A stretch of DNA of 64,000 bases from Malurus cyaneus samueli (taxonomy: Eukaryota > Chordata > Aves > Passeriformes > Maluridae). The DNA is taken from positions 36,041,666 to 36,105,665 of the forward strand of contig CM019236.1 of assembly GCA_009741485.1 (NCBI GenBank). The letters run 5' to 3'. Below are positions 20,601 through 31,870 of the stretch, one piece after another. A model generated the notes under the pieces. It saw nothing but the letters and a program-made list of their open reading frames with translations. It had not been told where the DNA came from and did not search any database. A program made the position numbers and the translations under genes. Each line of letters opens with the position of its first letter. The first letter of the stretch is position 1.

Positions 20601-22732
20601 GTGCTCACTGCTCTTGCTGCTCTGTATGTTTCTGCCAGTGTTGCATCTGCTCTCTGTTCCAAGTGATGTTCCTCCTGCAGCTCTTTCAATCTCCGGTTCA
20701 CATTCTTAATAATTCTCCGCAATTTCCTTCTGAGAGACTCTCGTGTATCTGGAAACTGTGCCCAGGCTGTGGCCTTCAGTTGTCCTTGCTCTCCTGTCCT
20801 GTCTGTTTCAGTGAAGGCCCTGGGTAGAGTCCTTCGGGCGCTCTTGAAGAGGGATGTCCGTCTCTCTCGAGCCAGGGCATTGATGACTGTGGGGGAAGGA
20901 GATCTGAAGGGAGGTTCTGGAGGTATTCCTGCTTCTTTTGTTTCCTTCATACTCAGTTCCAGGTCTGGCTCTTCTTCCAGTTCCTGGCTAGGACCCTGTT
21001 TCAAAGGTTGGTCCTTGTCCAGGCCTTCAGCCCTGACAGACTGGGCTGGGTCTGGCAGAGCTTGTTTGCTGCCTGCTGGATGCTGCCTCTTTTGCTGTCC
21101 TTGGCTTTGGGCAGCGGTTAAGGCCTTCAGTAGAACACTCCTCACCTTGCTGTGAGACATCTGGCTCCCTTCAACCAGGGCGTCTAGGAGTGTAGGGAAA
21201 GAGATGATGTAGGTGAAGGCCTGGCCTGGATCTGGGCAAGCTGCTGCGAGTTCCCCCACCAGAGACAGCTCTTCCTGAGCTGCTGGGATGATAATGATTG
21301 TGCTAGATTGTCCTTCATGATCTTCATCCAAGGGACATTCCTTGTCCTGAGGTCCTTCTAGTGTGGCACTTGCTACTGTTCGCTCATCTGGGGGGCCACT
21401 GGGACCTTCCTTGGGACCCGTGTAGGAGCCTTCATTGTCCTGCAGACCCATGGAATTGACTCGGTGACGGACAAGAGATGACCCAGCATCATCTGTCCCT
21501 TGGCACAGCTCTGAGTCTTCTATTGCATCTTCCCATTCATCTTCATCGGATAGCTCAGTATAAAGAGCGTCTTCCCACTCATATTCCTTGGACAACTCAG
21601 CATCAAGGGCATCTTCCCATTCGTCTTCCTCGGACAGCTCAGTATAAAGAGTGTCTTCCCACTCGTCTTCCCTGGACAACTCAACATCAAGGGCAACTTC
21701 CCACTTGTCTTCCTTGGACAACTCAGCGTCAAGGGCATCTTCCCACTCGTCTTCCTCGGACAGCTCAGTGTAAAGAGCATCTTCCCACTCGTCTTCCTTG
21801 GACAGCTCAGTATAAAGAGCGTCTTCCCACTCATCTTCATCGGACAGCTCAGTATCAAGAGCATCTTCCCAGTCATCCTCCTCAGACAACTCAACATCAA
21901 GACCATCTTCCCACTCTTCTTCCTTGGACAACACTAGAGCAATGGCATCGTCACAATCGTGTTCCTTGGTCAAGGACTCTGGTTCACTGGTTGGAGTTTG
22001 GGCTCCCAGGCACTCCGGTATCACGATATCATTTGTGGTGACCTCAGTGAACCTCCTACGTACCACCGGTGGTTGCTGTGGTGCAGTGTAGCCAATCATC
22101 TGTGGGAGGCTTGTGACTCTATCCTGCCCTGCCTCAGGCCATCTCCTTCTGTTGCTGGTACTCACCGGCCTACATCTGTCACTGAGCCCTCCTAAGAGCC
22201 TTGGGGGGAAACCCTGTCCTTGGCTCTGTGGCTCTCTGTCCTCCAGGCAATCCTGCTGCGGTGGCGGGGTGGCTTCCCACGAGCCACAGGCCCGGAAGCT
22301 CCTGTATGACTCCCCTGAAGACCGCTTAAAGGACACGATTACCTCCTTCAAAACGTGCCCATGCTTCTTGTGCCCCCATGGCCACAACGTGCCTTGATGG
22401 CACTCAATTTGTACTGTCAGCCCTGCTTGGTCCTGCTGCACTCCTTGCTGTTGGTGGCCTGTCCCTGCACCTACATCCCCACTCAGGGAAGTTGATAAAG
22501 ACATGAGACTTGCTGGTGCTGGCTGTCCTGCCAGCCACTCCTCCATGTCTTTGGTGTCCTCTGCTGCAGACCTGTTGATGTTGCCCTGGAAAGCTGTTGC
22601 CTCCTGAGAGAGGTGCTTTACTAGGACTGGGCATCCCAGAGTTCTCTGCTCTTCAAATACCTCACAGCAGGGCCCCGTGTTGCAATGGCCTCTGTTTTTG
22701 ATGGACACTGCATCACAATGGGCCACTGTCAT
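19580..22732 (-). CDS. 1,050-codon acidic, repeat-rich protein of unknown function
   Basis: Unrecognised protein; function unknown. The first in-frame Met is at 22732, with an in-frame TAA about 15 codons upstream. If an acceptor lies in between, this could instead be an internal exon. Order: an N-terminal Cys/Gly/Gln-rich part (residues 1-265); ten 14-residue acidic repeats of the form LSEEDEWEDALYTE (about 268-404); a non-repetitive middle with a region VRSVLLKALTAA; a basic Ser/Arg part followed by a helix-prone stretch (ESLRRKLRRIIKNVNRRLKE, about 660-680); then two and a half of the roughly 155-residue repeats. No signal peptide or membrane span is visible. The ORF ends early because of a one-base loss near 19600. 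The GC-rich base composition stands out from the AT-rich surroundings. It could be a lineage-specific expanding gene or a recently disabled copy. Confidence 0.62.
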   Translation of the reverse strand: MTVAHCDAVSIKNRGHCNTGPCCEVFEEQRTLGCPVLVKHLSQEATAFQGNINRSAAEDTKDMEEWLAGQPAPASLMSLSTSLSGDVGAGTGHQQQGVQQDQAGLTVQIECHQGTLWPWGHKKHGHVLKEVIVSFKRSSGESYRSFRACGSWEATPPPQQDCLEDREPQSQGQGFPPRLLGGLSDRCRPVSTSNRRRWPEAGQDRVTSLPQMIGYTAPQQPPVVRRRFTEVTTNDIVIPECLGAQTPTSEPESLTKEHDCDDAIALVLSKEEEWEDGLDVELSEEDDWEDALDTELSDEDEWEDALYTELSKEDEWEDALYTELSEEDEWEDALDAELSKEDKWEVALDVELSREDEWEDTLYTELSEEDEWEDALDAELSKEYEWEDALYTELSDEDEWEDAIEDSELCQGTDDAGSSLVRHRVNSMGLQDNEGSYTGPKEGPSGPPDERTVASATLEGPQDKECPLDEDHEGQSSTIIIIPAAQEELSLVGELAAACPDPGQAFTYIISFPTLLDALVEGSQMSHSKVRSVLLKALTAAQSQGQQKRQHPAGSKQALPDPAQSVRAEGLDKDQPLKQGPSQELEEEPDLELSMKETKEAGIPPEPPFRSPSPTVINALARERRTSLFKSARRTLPRAFTETDRTGEQGQLKATAWAQFPDTRESLRRKLRRIIKNVNRRLKELQEEHHLEQRADATLAETYRAARAVSTAQTPHSPTADGRVPLDTAQDIRDEIQNRAVFQGSAEHMEEKRHLEQGTGEGMRVTAPAEQPGYTGNSHTADSVVFLDTKDYQETDVVKKPLLMVQKPFEHAEQQALDPSPKKPRETEKYAEWAQTLPSATFSNTPALQRRLSLDWGLQKGLHLASNTTTSRQEKKKHPKADATDELDTDRYIWRDDLDKATLEIQGSRQHIAEQHDVEHSRAGVERKTPGTHSPTADAVVWLDIKDHYRTETAKKAMLKVQKPFEYSEEQQDLEPSPEEPTATGRPAEHSQSLPAPTVSNTPAQWRWPRLVWKVQSALHLPPTPPQKEEVNSPKADATDELTLIDVSER
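21520..21931 (-). repeat. 42-bp tandem repeat encoding acidic 14-mers
   Basis: Nearly ten head-to-tail 42-bp units without any frame-breaking indel. Core residues LS.EDEWED are almost invariant, while two positions switch between Asp and Tyr. Neighbouring units differ at synonymous sites (Asp GAC/GAT, Ala GCC/GCT), so the units are old enough to have accumulated silent change while keeping the protein pattern. Confidence 0.93.
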
Positions 22733-25260
22733 ACAGGGGCACGCCTTAGCTGTGCCATTCTGTTGTCTAATGCCGTCTTAAGAAAGACGATGAAGATTTA
22801 AATGATATGTCAACAAGCTAACATGAGAGAAATAGCTTTTTTATTTTCTGAATTTCAACTTTGCTAACTTTTGGCCCAGCAAAAAGGACCCAAATAATTA
22901 ATTAGCAGTCCAGACATACCATAAAGGGTGAAGAGGAAGGAGATGCTGTTATTTAATTATGTGTTTGCCTGACAAACCCTCCACCTCTACAAGCAGGATT
23001 TTAGTAAGTTTTATTTGGGAAGCAAGAAATCCTTAGGCAGACTTTGAGGTCATGACTACATAATGAGACATCTCTTCCTTTACATGGTCTTGGCTCTGGA
23101 GTTCACTTCTTCCTTTGGCCTTTCCAGTCTCTGATTCTTCCTGACATCTATTCATCCAAAGTCCTGCCAGAATTCAAGGTCTCTTCTGTATTTCTGTAAA
23201 GGCTGTTGTAGGCTGCACTATGCACTCTGACATACAGGACACTGACCTTTTGAGGACTTCTATAAATAAATATCACTCTCTTTTGAGGAATTCTGTGACC
23301 AGACCTGACTGGAGCTCAATGAGCCAGCTTCTGAGTGAGTATGCCTCTAATTAATGGAAATCCTTTTGATTCCCTTTTTGAATCTAAGGTAGTTTTCTTC
23401 AATGCACTAAAGAGAGCACAAACTCTTCAGGTCACAACATGGGAATTTTTTTCCCCACTTGTCCTCAATGATTTAAAAGGAAAGTCTAGGATCAAGGCAT
23501 GCAGGCATCACCAGGACACATTACAGAGCCAGCTCCAAATGTTGGAGGGAAGAGGGACTCATTCCTGGCAGAAGTTAAAAAAATTGTTTGGGTTGATGCT
23601 TAAATGAAACAAAATATATATAGGTCCTCCTCATTTGACTAAAAACTGTGTTGGTCTTAGCTGTATTTTTAGGTCTCAGTCCAAGGCTATGCTCCAATAG
23701 GTGAGATGCTCGGGAGATGGTCTTTAAGCTCAGGATAAAATGCAGGTTTTGGCAACTGCATTTGTGGTTGTGTTTTTTTGTACCACTCCGTAAAATCAGA
23801 AATCCCATGTAATATCAACTGTCTTCAAATGAGTAAAGTTGTGTTAGTGATCACACTTTCCATGTGTGGAGTATCTAACAGAATCTGGTGAGATAGTATT
23901 GGACTCTGACATCTGCTTAGCTAAATGCTCTTCCAGTGACATCTGCCTAACCTTCATACCAATTCTATTACTGACATCTCTATGTATTGTTTAAAAAAAA
24001 ATTAAGCATCTTCTGAAGAACCATTTATACATAATTTCAAGTCCTTTTAATATTTGTGTAATTGACCACAAAGCCACAGAAAAATGGAAAATTAGTGAAG
24101 CACAACTCCCCTAATTTAATTGTCATCTGTCCTTCAAAGGCTTTTCATACTAAACTGTTTAAGACTTATTCAGGACTAACTCAGGAATAGTTCAGGACTT
24201 ATTCTAGAATAACTCTTGCTTTTTTTACTGTCCACTTTCAAAAGAAAATAAATACTTCTACTGTCCTAAAAGATGGCATCTCTTCCCTGGATTTGCTCAT
24301 ACACTGTATTGTGCTGGGGCTTCTACCATGATGTCAAATGAATAAAAAAGACTGAAGCTTTAACCCATTTGCCTGTGCAACAAAAAATTCTCTCAGGTGC
24401 ACTCATACTCTAGATGAAGAAGAGAGCATTGCTCAGCTTGGTAGAGGAAAAGTGAACAGTGCCTGCTGCAACAGTGTGAAGGGGAAAAGCTAAACAGGAT
24501 TAGGACACCTATCTGGTACATTCTTCCAAATGTAGAGGCCTCTTCATTGTGGAATTTATTCTTTTCCAACAATACATTGAACATCTTCCCTATGAATACT
24601 ACAAAACCAGGTATTCGTTAATGGCATAGCCTCTGTCACTGCTGTTCTAAGATCAGCTGTCAGCTCATTTTAGATGTTACAATTAGATATAAACTTAAAG
24701 CCTTTACATCTACTGAAGTGTCAAAGTTTTATTCTTAACAGTCCTGAAAACAGTAATGGAAAGTGCTCAGTAGCTCAAATAAAGCACTTGGGTACTTTGG
24801 ACTAAACTGATGGGTAACCAGTGTGCACAACTGGTATATGAGCAAGCAAATAGGCAAGGACTGGAAATTAAATATTTGCTTCATTACAGCTATTTGAAAT
24901 TTCCATAATTTGTACAGTCTATTGCTGTATACTCCTGGGTTAAATGAAGTTTCAGGGCACACTGAAGTTTAAATTGCATTCAAAGAATTTTAGGTCAGAA
25001 CAGGTTGTCATCAGTGAGAGTAACTGTATCAGAAGCAGAAATTTCTCTTAAAGAGGATATATTTCTACTTCACACAGTATTCATGCTGGGATTTCAGACT
25101 GAAAGAAAACATGACGGTAAAATCTGAGCCCATGCTAGAAATTAAATATATGTTCAGGGACTCTGGGAGACCTGTATACCTGTTGCTGTGTTGGTCTCTG
25201 TATACTAAACCCAGCTTGGAAAGTCTTCTGTATCAAGAGTCACACTTTTTACTTTCAATA
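22733..25260. other. Non-coding stretch
   Basis: The region is upstream of the repeat-rich minus ORF. No clear promoter motif was recognised. The base composition drops back to AT-rich immediately. A possible acceptor-led block at 23128-23178 (SLILPDIYSSKVLPEFK) has a weak donor and the wrong phase for the exon chain, so it is not called. Confidence 0.45.
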
Positions 25261-25945
25261 TAGAGTCATAGAATTGTGGAATAGCTTGAGTTGGAAGGAA
25301 CTTTAATCTAGTTCCAACCCCCATGCCATGGACAGGGATGTCTTCCACTAGACTAGGTTGTTCAGGACCCCATCCAATATGGCCTTGAACATTGCCATGG
25401 ATGAGACATCCACAATTTCTCTGAGTAGTCTGTTTCAGTGTCTCAACCACATAATAATAATAAAAAAATTCCTAATATTTATTCTAATCTCTGCTCTTTA
25501 TTTTAAAACTGTCCCACCTTGTCCTATCACTAACTGCTTGTGTATAAAGTTGTTCTACCTCTTTTTTGTAAAGTCCATTTAACTGCTAAAAGACTGTGAT
25601 GAGGGCTCCCTGGAGCCTGCTCCAGGCTGAACAACCCCATCTGTCTTGGCCTTCCCTCATAGGAGAGGTGGTCCAGTCCTCTAAACATCTAGGTGACCCT
25701 ACTCTGGGCTCACTCCAACAGGTCCCTGTCCCTCCTGTGTTGGGACCCCAGAGCTGGGTGCAGTGTTCCAGGTGGGGTCTCAGCAGAGCAGAGCAGATGG
25801 GCACAATCCCCTCCCTCTCCATGCTGGCCACACTGCTTTGGATGCTGCCCAGGATGAGGTTGACCTGAGCTGCAAGTGCACATTGCCAGCTCTTAATCAA
25901 TTTTTCATCCACCAGTTCACCCAGGTCCTTCTTCACAAAGGACTT
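25261..25945 (-). mobile_element. CR1 LINE 3' fragment
   Basis: The plus strand starts with the antisense terminal octamer block (agagtcatagaattgtggaa) and continues through ttggaaggaactttaa and ttgtcctatcacta. It then enters the ORF2 C-terminus, which reads on the minus strand as LRPHLEHCTQLWGPNTGGTG and LGELVDEKLIKSW. It is truncated at about 25945. One of the better-preserved CR1 copies in the window. Confidence 0.93.
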
Positions 25946-26428
25946 ATCCCATATTAAACATATAGACGTATCTCCTATATAGACATATCCATATGAAACC
26001 CTTGATATGGCCAGATATAACTGTATACAAACACATGCCACAGACTGTTTGGCATGATTACTTTTTAGTTTGTTTCTGTATCTAGTGTGAGATTAGATCT
26101 TAGAGCAAAAAAGCTTTTTTGTTTTGGGAGTAGACCAGTTAGGTAATTTTGTCTGTCAAAAATCCTTCCTAGACACGTCTTGAGGTGAAGCTGAGCTGAG
26201 CAGGGAGAGAGTTTTTCTCTGCTGCCTCTGTGAAGGCACAGATGTGGGAACAACCTCACACCACATCACTTGAAGAGCAGAATCTCTGATTCAGTGTTAT
26301 GGATATGCATTGAAGCCATTACAATAACAAAGGATTGGGCAAACTATGATTATTCATAGTTCTGCCTGCCACAGAAAATAAGAAGTAGTCAGTGAATCAG
26401 GTTCAATATCTGTTGTTTTTCTCTTTAG

Positions 26429-26517
26429 AAGTATTTCACTCTTATAGAGCATGAAGGAACTCGATGTGTAGTTTATACAGAGCCAACTGCACCTGATAAA
26501 GTTATTCATATTGTGAG
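26429..26517 (+). CDS. Candidate exon 5 of the unidentified plus-strand gene
   Basis: The acceptor is tttttctctttag and the donor is gtatca after GTGAG. The 89-nt block is open in a single frame only and reads KYFTLIEHEGTRCVVYTEPT and then APDKVIHIV, a soluble beta-rich looking segment. It enters in phase 0 and leaves in phase 2, which fits the block at 28520. The other plus frames and the minus frames contain stops or lack splice sites. The family is not recognised. Confidence 0.45.
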
Positions 26518-28519
26518 GTATCAAGAGATATCAAGATGCTGTCTTTACCAGCTGAAAACACTTGTCCAGCTTTTCATAGCTGGCAATTTTTATTTGGCAT
26601 ACTCCTATTTATGTGTGTTATTTGCAGTCTGCCTTTTATGCTGCTTAAGAGTGTTTATGGATACTTTCACTAACTCTGTAACATCTCCTAATAAGCACAA
26701 TACAGTCAGAGAGACCACTTCATGCATATTGGTCAACCCTCTTTATTTTCCCCACAGGTATGACAGGAATAATGCCTCCTTGCGCACTAGCCTTTGACTG
26801 CAGGTCAGCGACCTCCAAATGCAAAACCTGCTCCATGGTGTTACTGTCTTTAACCAAGTGAAGCAAATCAATGCTCTTGCCCTGCAAGGCCAGTTAAATT
26901 ACCATAGGAAACCTTGCTGAATCTGCAAGTTTCAGAATGTTTTTGAGTTAATGAAAACCAAAGTGAATTCCCATATTACAGCATCTCTGTTGTAAGGGAT
27001 CCTAACTAACAAACTGTGAAATAACATCATTAGTTGATAATATATAAGAGACCAAATAAGTGCATCACTATGTAATTCTCTACAATATAAAGGCAACATT
27101 CCAAGTGTAAAAATGTCATTGTCAGATGCAAAGGAGATTCTCCAAAGGCACTGGTGGGATTTAGGAGGACAATCATGGTTAGATTTTTAATAGAAATTAA
27201 ACTTCCAAGGCACGGATGCCTATTAAAAAATAATTAAAAATATAATTACTACTGAGAGTGAACTAGACTTCTATACAGTATGTATGTTGGTAGGAATCTT
27301 TTTCTGTAACTGCAGAAGTACACAATCAATGGGGACAGCACCTCTCTTGTTTGATCATTCATTCATTTCATCCTCATCATCATCACTTGATCAATGATAA
27401 AAAGCCAAGTCCCAAACTGTGACTACCTCCCTCCTACAGACTGAATGCCAGCTGCGCTTGTTAAATTAGGAAAGACTAAAAGTATTAACTCTTCTGGTTA
27501 TATGCAGTAGTTTTTAGAATTAGTGACTGTTGGGCTACTTGTAATTTGTACCTTTATCAACTAGTCATAAATTGTAAGGATTGATTATCTTTCATGACTC
27601 ACTTATCTCACTGAACAGCAGGCTGTTGTGCTTCTAGAGCAGGTCTGAGATATATTTACATGGGAAAAAGTTCTCCTCATTTCCTTAGTAAGTAAGGTGA
27701 CTTCAGCTGCACTTAAGTTCGCTGTAGTTCATATGCACAACATTTAATACAGTGTTAATGTTGAACAAAATAATGCACTAAAGAAGCTGCAGTACTATTT
27801 TCAGCTTTTTAAATTTAATTTTCACCATCCTGAGAGCTGTCTGGGATGAATTTTTATTGGAATACATAGTAAACATGTTCACTGTCAGTGACAAAAAAGT
27901 CTAAACTGTGAAGAATGAGCATTTGCAAGAAGTGTACATACTGTTCTTTTGAATGTCCATATTTCATGTTTTCTTTCAATTTCATGTTTTTCTGTCACCC
28001 TGCAATTACCCATTGTGACTCTATTACTTACACCATTTAATTTTCACTTTTTGCCTCAAAAGAGATTTTTTTTGTTTTGTTTTGTCCTTTTCCTATGGGT
28101 TCTCTTGGGATTGTTGTTCCCATTGCATTTAGTTTCTATTAGTTTGTAGCAACCACTGTCTATAATAGTCGCCTCAGATTTCTAGAAGCTATTACTCTCT
28201 TAAAGACAGGACACTTCATTGATTGCTCTGAACATGACATGTTTCAGTGATAAGATTGATGGACAAGAAATCCCAAGATGGCAAATTGACAAGGCTTTTA
28301 AACTAAAGGACTGTGCAACTCTAATTTCTTTTTTTTAATATGCAATTTGAAGAGCTTAATAGAATTCATAAGAGCTTAATAGAGTTCATAATTAAAAAAA
28401 TGAGGCAAGAAAAGACATTTTGAGTCAAACACAGGCTTAGACCCTTTGCTTTGCAGGAATTTCCTTAAATTTGTAAGATTTGCTTTGTAAAGAAACAAAA
28501 ACATGTTACTATTTTGCAG
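26518..28519. other. Non-coding, intron-like
   Basis: AT-rich unique DNA. Contains a 20-bp near-perfect tandem duplication at about 28348-28390 (agcttaatagaattcataag). No gene or named repeat was seen. Confidence 0.45.
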
Positions 28520-28685
28520 AAGAAAGAGAGACAGTTACTGTGGAAGTGTACTATTCTGGTCCTTTCTTCCACACCCTGAAGAAAGGAGGTACTGTGTTTC
28601 TATTGACAGAACTATCAGACCTCCTGTCTTTCAAGTCAGAGTGCCTTCAGATGTAGAAGCTTTTGAAGTGGGAGCTCAGCAGAAA
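28520..28685 (+). CDS. Candidate exon 6 of the unidentified plus-strand gene
   Basis: The acceptor is gttactattttgcag and the donor is gtaagc after CAGAAA. With the two bases carried from 26517, the 166-nt block stays open for 55 codons. It includes RYCVSIDRTIRPPVFQVRVP and SDVEAFEVGAQQK, and it ends in phase 0. A second frame of the same block is also open for most of its length, which weakens the frame evidence. No family is recognised. Confidence 0.4.
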
Positions 28686-31186
28686 GTAAGCTTTCATTTT
28701 ATTTTCTAAGGCAGAAAAAGCATAGGCAAGCAGAATAGGACACCACTTTTTCTTTCCTGAAATTATTTGCTGTGTTGAGCTGTGGTCCATCTTTAAACCG
28801 GAACTCTCAAACAAGGATCAGTTTCCCATACTGAGAGTCCATCACCTTCCCTCTGTAGTGAGTGGAAGACAGCATCTAGTCTAAACAAATGCGTCAATCT
28901 GTTGTTCACTGAACGAAAACATTTGATGTTCATATTTTATGGAGTTCTTTAAAGCTGTGGGTGAAGGAGTATGACATCTGTATGGACAACTCAGTATGAA
29001 CCTACAGTAAAAATAGCCAAACAAGGAACAAAACATGAAGGAAAGCAAGATCTCTTTTCAAGAGAAAAGTGCATGATGATCAGCATGGAAAACACAATAG
29101 CACAGAGTTGTATAGTGGCATATTTTCATTGGTGTGTAACAGTAGTTTCACCATTTTCTATCACAGTCTTGGTCTGGTGTTAAGAAAGCATGCAAGTGAT
29201 TAAAACTTGAAAGAGGTGTACTTTTCCTAGCAGATGGAGAAAACACATCTTACCATAGAAAGGGAATAAATAAGTGGTGTTGTTTAAATGTGTGTGTATA
29301 AAATGATTAGTGAGGTAAATTACATCAGGATTCAAAAATATACCCTTTCTCTAGCAAAATTTGAACTACTAAAATTTACAAAGAAGTATAAAATTCCTAA
29401 CTGATAAAGACCATACTTTTCTGGAGGTGTAATGTATTGAGTCCATGGAATTCATCATTACAGCAAGTAATCAAGAACAATAATCTAGCAAGCGTAAAAA
29501 GAAAATAGCTGGTTAAACTATCAAAATTTAGAGTTATTGCAGCTGTAGGCATGTAGAAAGGAACAGGTTTATTAGACAGAATCTCTAGAAGTTAAGTTTA
29601 ATTTTAACTATTAGATCTTAGATGGATTACAAATGTAAAGGGCTTTTTCTCTGCTGCCACTCCTGTAACACTTCATATGTTCTTTGGATGCATCCAGTGC
29701 TAGTCAGACTGAGAAACGGAAAGATGAATTAGAGTGACTGAATTGTTCTCCTGGAGCAATTCTCACTTTTGGAAGATTATTATCCACTCTCTCCTTGCAT
29801 GTAAATACCCTGGTCAATATTATTTAAACTGCCTCCTTCCCTTAATTTTCCTACTGTGTTTTTAGTTTTAGAACTGATTTTATTTGCTTTTTGAAATGTG
29901 CAAACAATATAAGTGTGAAGGTAGTTATCACATTGGAAACAAACTCCTTATTATACTGCCCAGTACCTCGTGGACTGTAAATTTTTTATAAAGCTAGCAT
30001 AGAGAGAATTTTGTATTTAAGATGCCTAGAAGTAATACAAAGCCAACACTAGCAATTATAAACAAGTCATACCATAAAGGTAGTAAGCTTGTTAGCTTAC
30101 ATCAGCTAACAAACAGCAGAAGACTCCAATTTTGCATTTGCCTTTACCTATAGGCTTATGATGAAGAGACACAGGAAGAGTAGTCTTTTGACCTTCATTA
30201 CTGCTACAAGTCAGAGAAAAGCTGTGTAATAACACGCATACAAGAAAGTGTATCTAAGCAAACATCTCCCGCTTTCCAGTCTACAGAGCTTACAACTTAA
30301 GGCACAACAAAGCAGTAAAACTCTTCCCATCTGGACCTGGCTCAGATGAATACATATCCCTGCACACCAATTAATATCCAAAATGGCAAAGTTTTGCCTT
30401 AGTAGAGTAAGCAACATCTAAGGGAAAGACCCTTAAGCCATCTGGGCTGCAAGTCTAAAATCTTTGCAATTTCTGCTTTCATGGCACCCAGTGTCAATCA
30501 GTGTCCTGTTGTGCAAAGCCATGTCTGAATGTGTAATGCAAAAGCATCTGAGCTCCCAAGAGTTTCCATTTAAAGAGGGGATAGCAGCTGAGGAGAATGA
30601 CATAACTCTGTGTTGAGATGCATTCCTAATGTTATGATCTCCATGTAAGAAATGTGACTGTCTTCTGTTTAAGAACCCAATATGCATCACAGTGACAACA
30701 TTTATAATTGAGACAATACAAGATACATATGACGTGGGGGCTTTAGTTTATCATTGTGCTATGTATTAAAGAGGAGGTTTTCATTTTAAAAGTGAAAAAC
30801 AACACAGTGGGACTAAACTGTCAGATCTGTGGGATTAAGCTGCCAGATCTGAAATGTCTGAACCATATGGTGTACAAGATGAAAACTGACATTTTTATTT
30901 TCCTGCAGATCTTTGAAAACTAAATGCATAACAGATGCAAAGAATCAAGGTGCCTGAACACCATTTTCAGGTCACAGTGCAATACCATTTAAAGCTCTGC
31001 AGTGCAATCTGCAGAAGGCTCCTATTTATACAAGTAGTCAGATGTCGCATATTAGCAGAATTGCTGAGCTTGCCTGTAACATAATTTTTCTTCTAATATA
31101 ATTTCTCACCTTTATTTAGAAGATAGTGAGTAGGGCTCTGGAGGGCTGGGTGTATCTTCCTGTAACTGAGCCATGTCCTATATGCC
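28686..31186. other. Non-coding, intron-like
   Basis: No supported exon or named repeat. A local imperfect duplication (aactgtcagatctgtgggat, against aagctgccagatctg) lies near 30813-30852. Confidence 0.45.
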
Positions 31187-31870
31187 AGAATCATAAATGG
31201 TTTGGGTTGGAAGGGACTTTAGAGATCACCAAGCTCCACTCCTTCTGCTGTGAGCAGGGCACCTTCTACTAGAACAGGTTGCTCAGAGTCCCATCCAGCC
31301 TGGTCTTGAATACCTCCAGGGACAGGGCATTCACAACGTCACTAAGCAACCTGTTCTTGTGCCCCACTACCCTCACATTAAAGAATTTCTTCCCTATGTC
31401 GAATCTAAACATTTTTCAGCTTAATACTATTCTCCCTTTCCCTCTTATTACATACCCTTGTGAAAAGTTTCTCGGAAGCCTTCTTGTAAGCCCTTTAAGT
31501 ATTGGAAGGCTCCTGTAATGTGTCTCTGGAACCCTTTTTTCCTAGGCTGAACAGCCTGTCTTCACAGGATAGATCTTCCAGCCCTCTGATCAAGTTAGCG
31601 GCTCTCCTCAGAACTCATTCTGACAGGTCCACGTCTTTCTTTCTCACTTAGGGCAGAATTCTACTCCCTCAACCTGCTACCCATTGTCTCTTTTCAATTG
31701 CAGCCCAGGATACAGCTGACATTAGTTGGGATGCAAACACACAGACCCGCAGTCATGTTACAGCATTTTATCCTACACACCCCCAGGTCTTTCACTAGTC
31801 TCGATCCATTCTCCACCCAGCCTGTGTCTGTGTTTGGGGTTGCCCCAATCCAGTACAGTAGTATTACAGT
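31187..31870 (-). mobile_element. CR1 LINE 3' fragment
   Basis: The antisense CR1 order is visible: cagaatcataaatggtttgg, gttggaagggactttagaga, ccatccagcctggtcttgaa, acctgttcttgtgcccc, and ctaggctgaacagcctgtct. Further in come the decayed ORF2 C-terminus and sequence up to about 31870. The 3' end lies at the left, so the element is on the minus strand. Confidence 0.93.

Noticed and set aside
21520..21931. CRISPR-like regular repeat
   Set aside because: Units are contiguous with no unique spacers and encode an in-frame peptide repeat in a vertebrate genome.
18793..22397. Plus-strand frames of 90-200 codons opposite the large ORF
   Set aside because: They are antisense reflections of the repeat-rich minus ORF (His/Leu/Cys-rich, following the 42-bp and 470-bp periodicity) with no independent support.
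18646..22732. Assignment of the repeat protein to a named family such as the Maestro heat-like repeat genes expanded in birds
   Set aside because: A short middle segment gave a vague resemblance from memory only. No diagnostic motif could be confirmed.
25586..26041. 151-codon minus frame
   Set aside because: It encodes a decayed CR1 ORF2 C-terminus and then runs into unrelated sequence.
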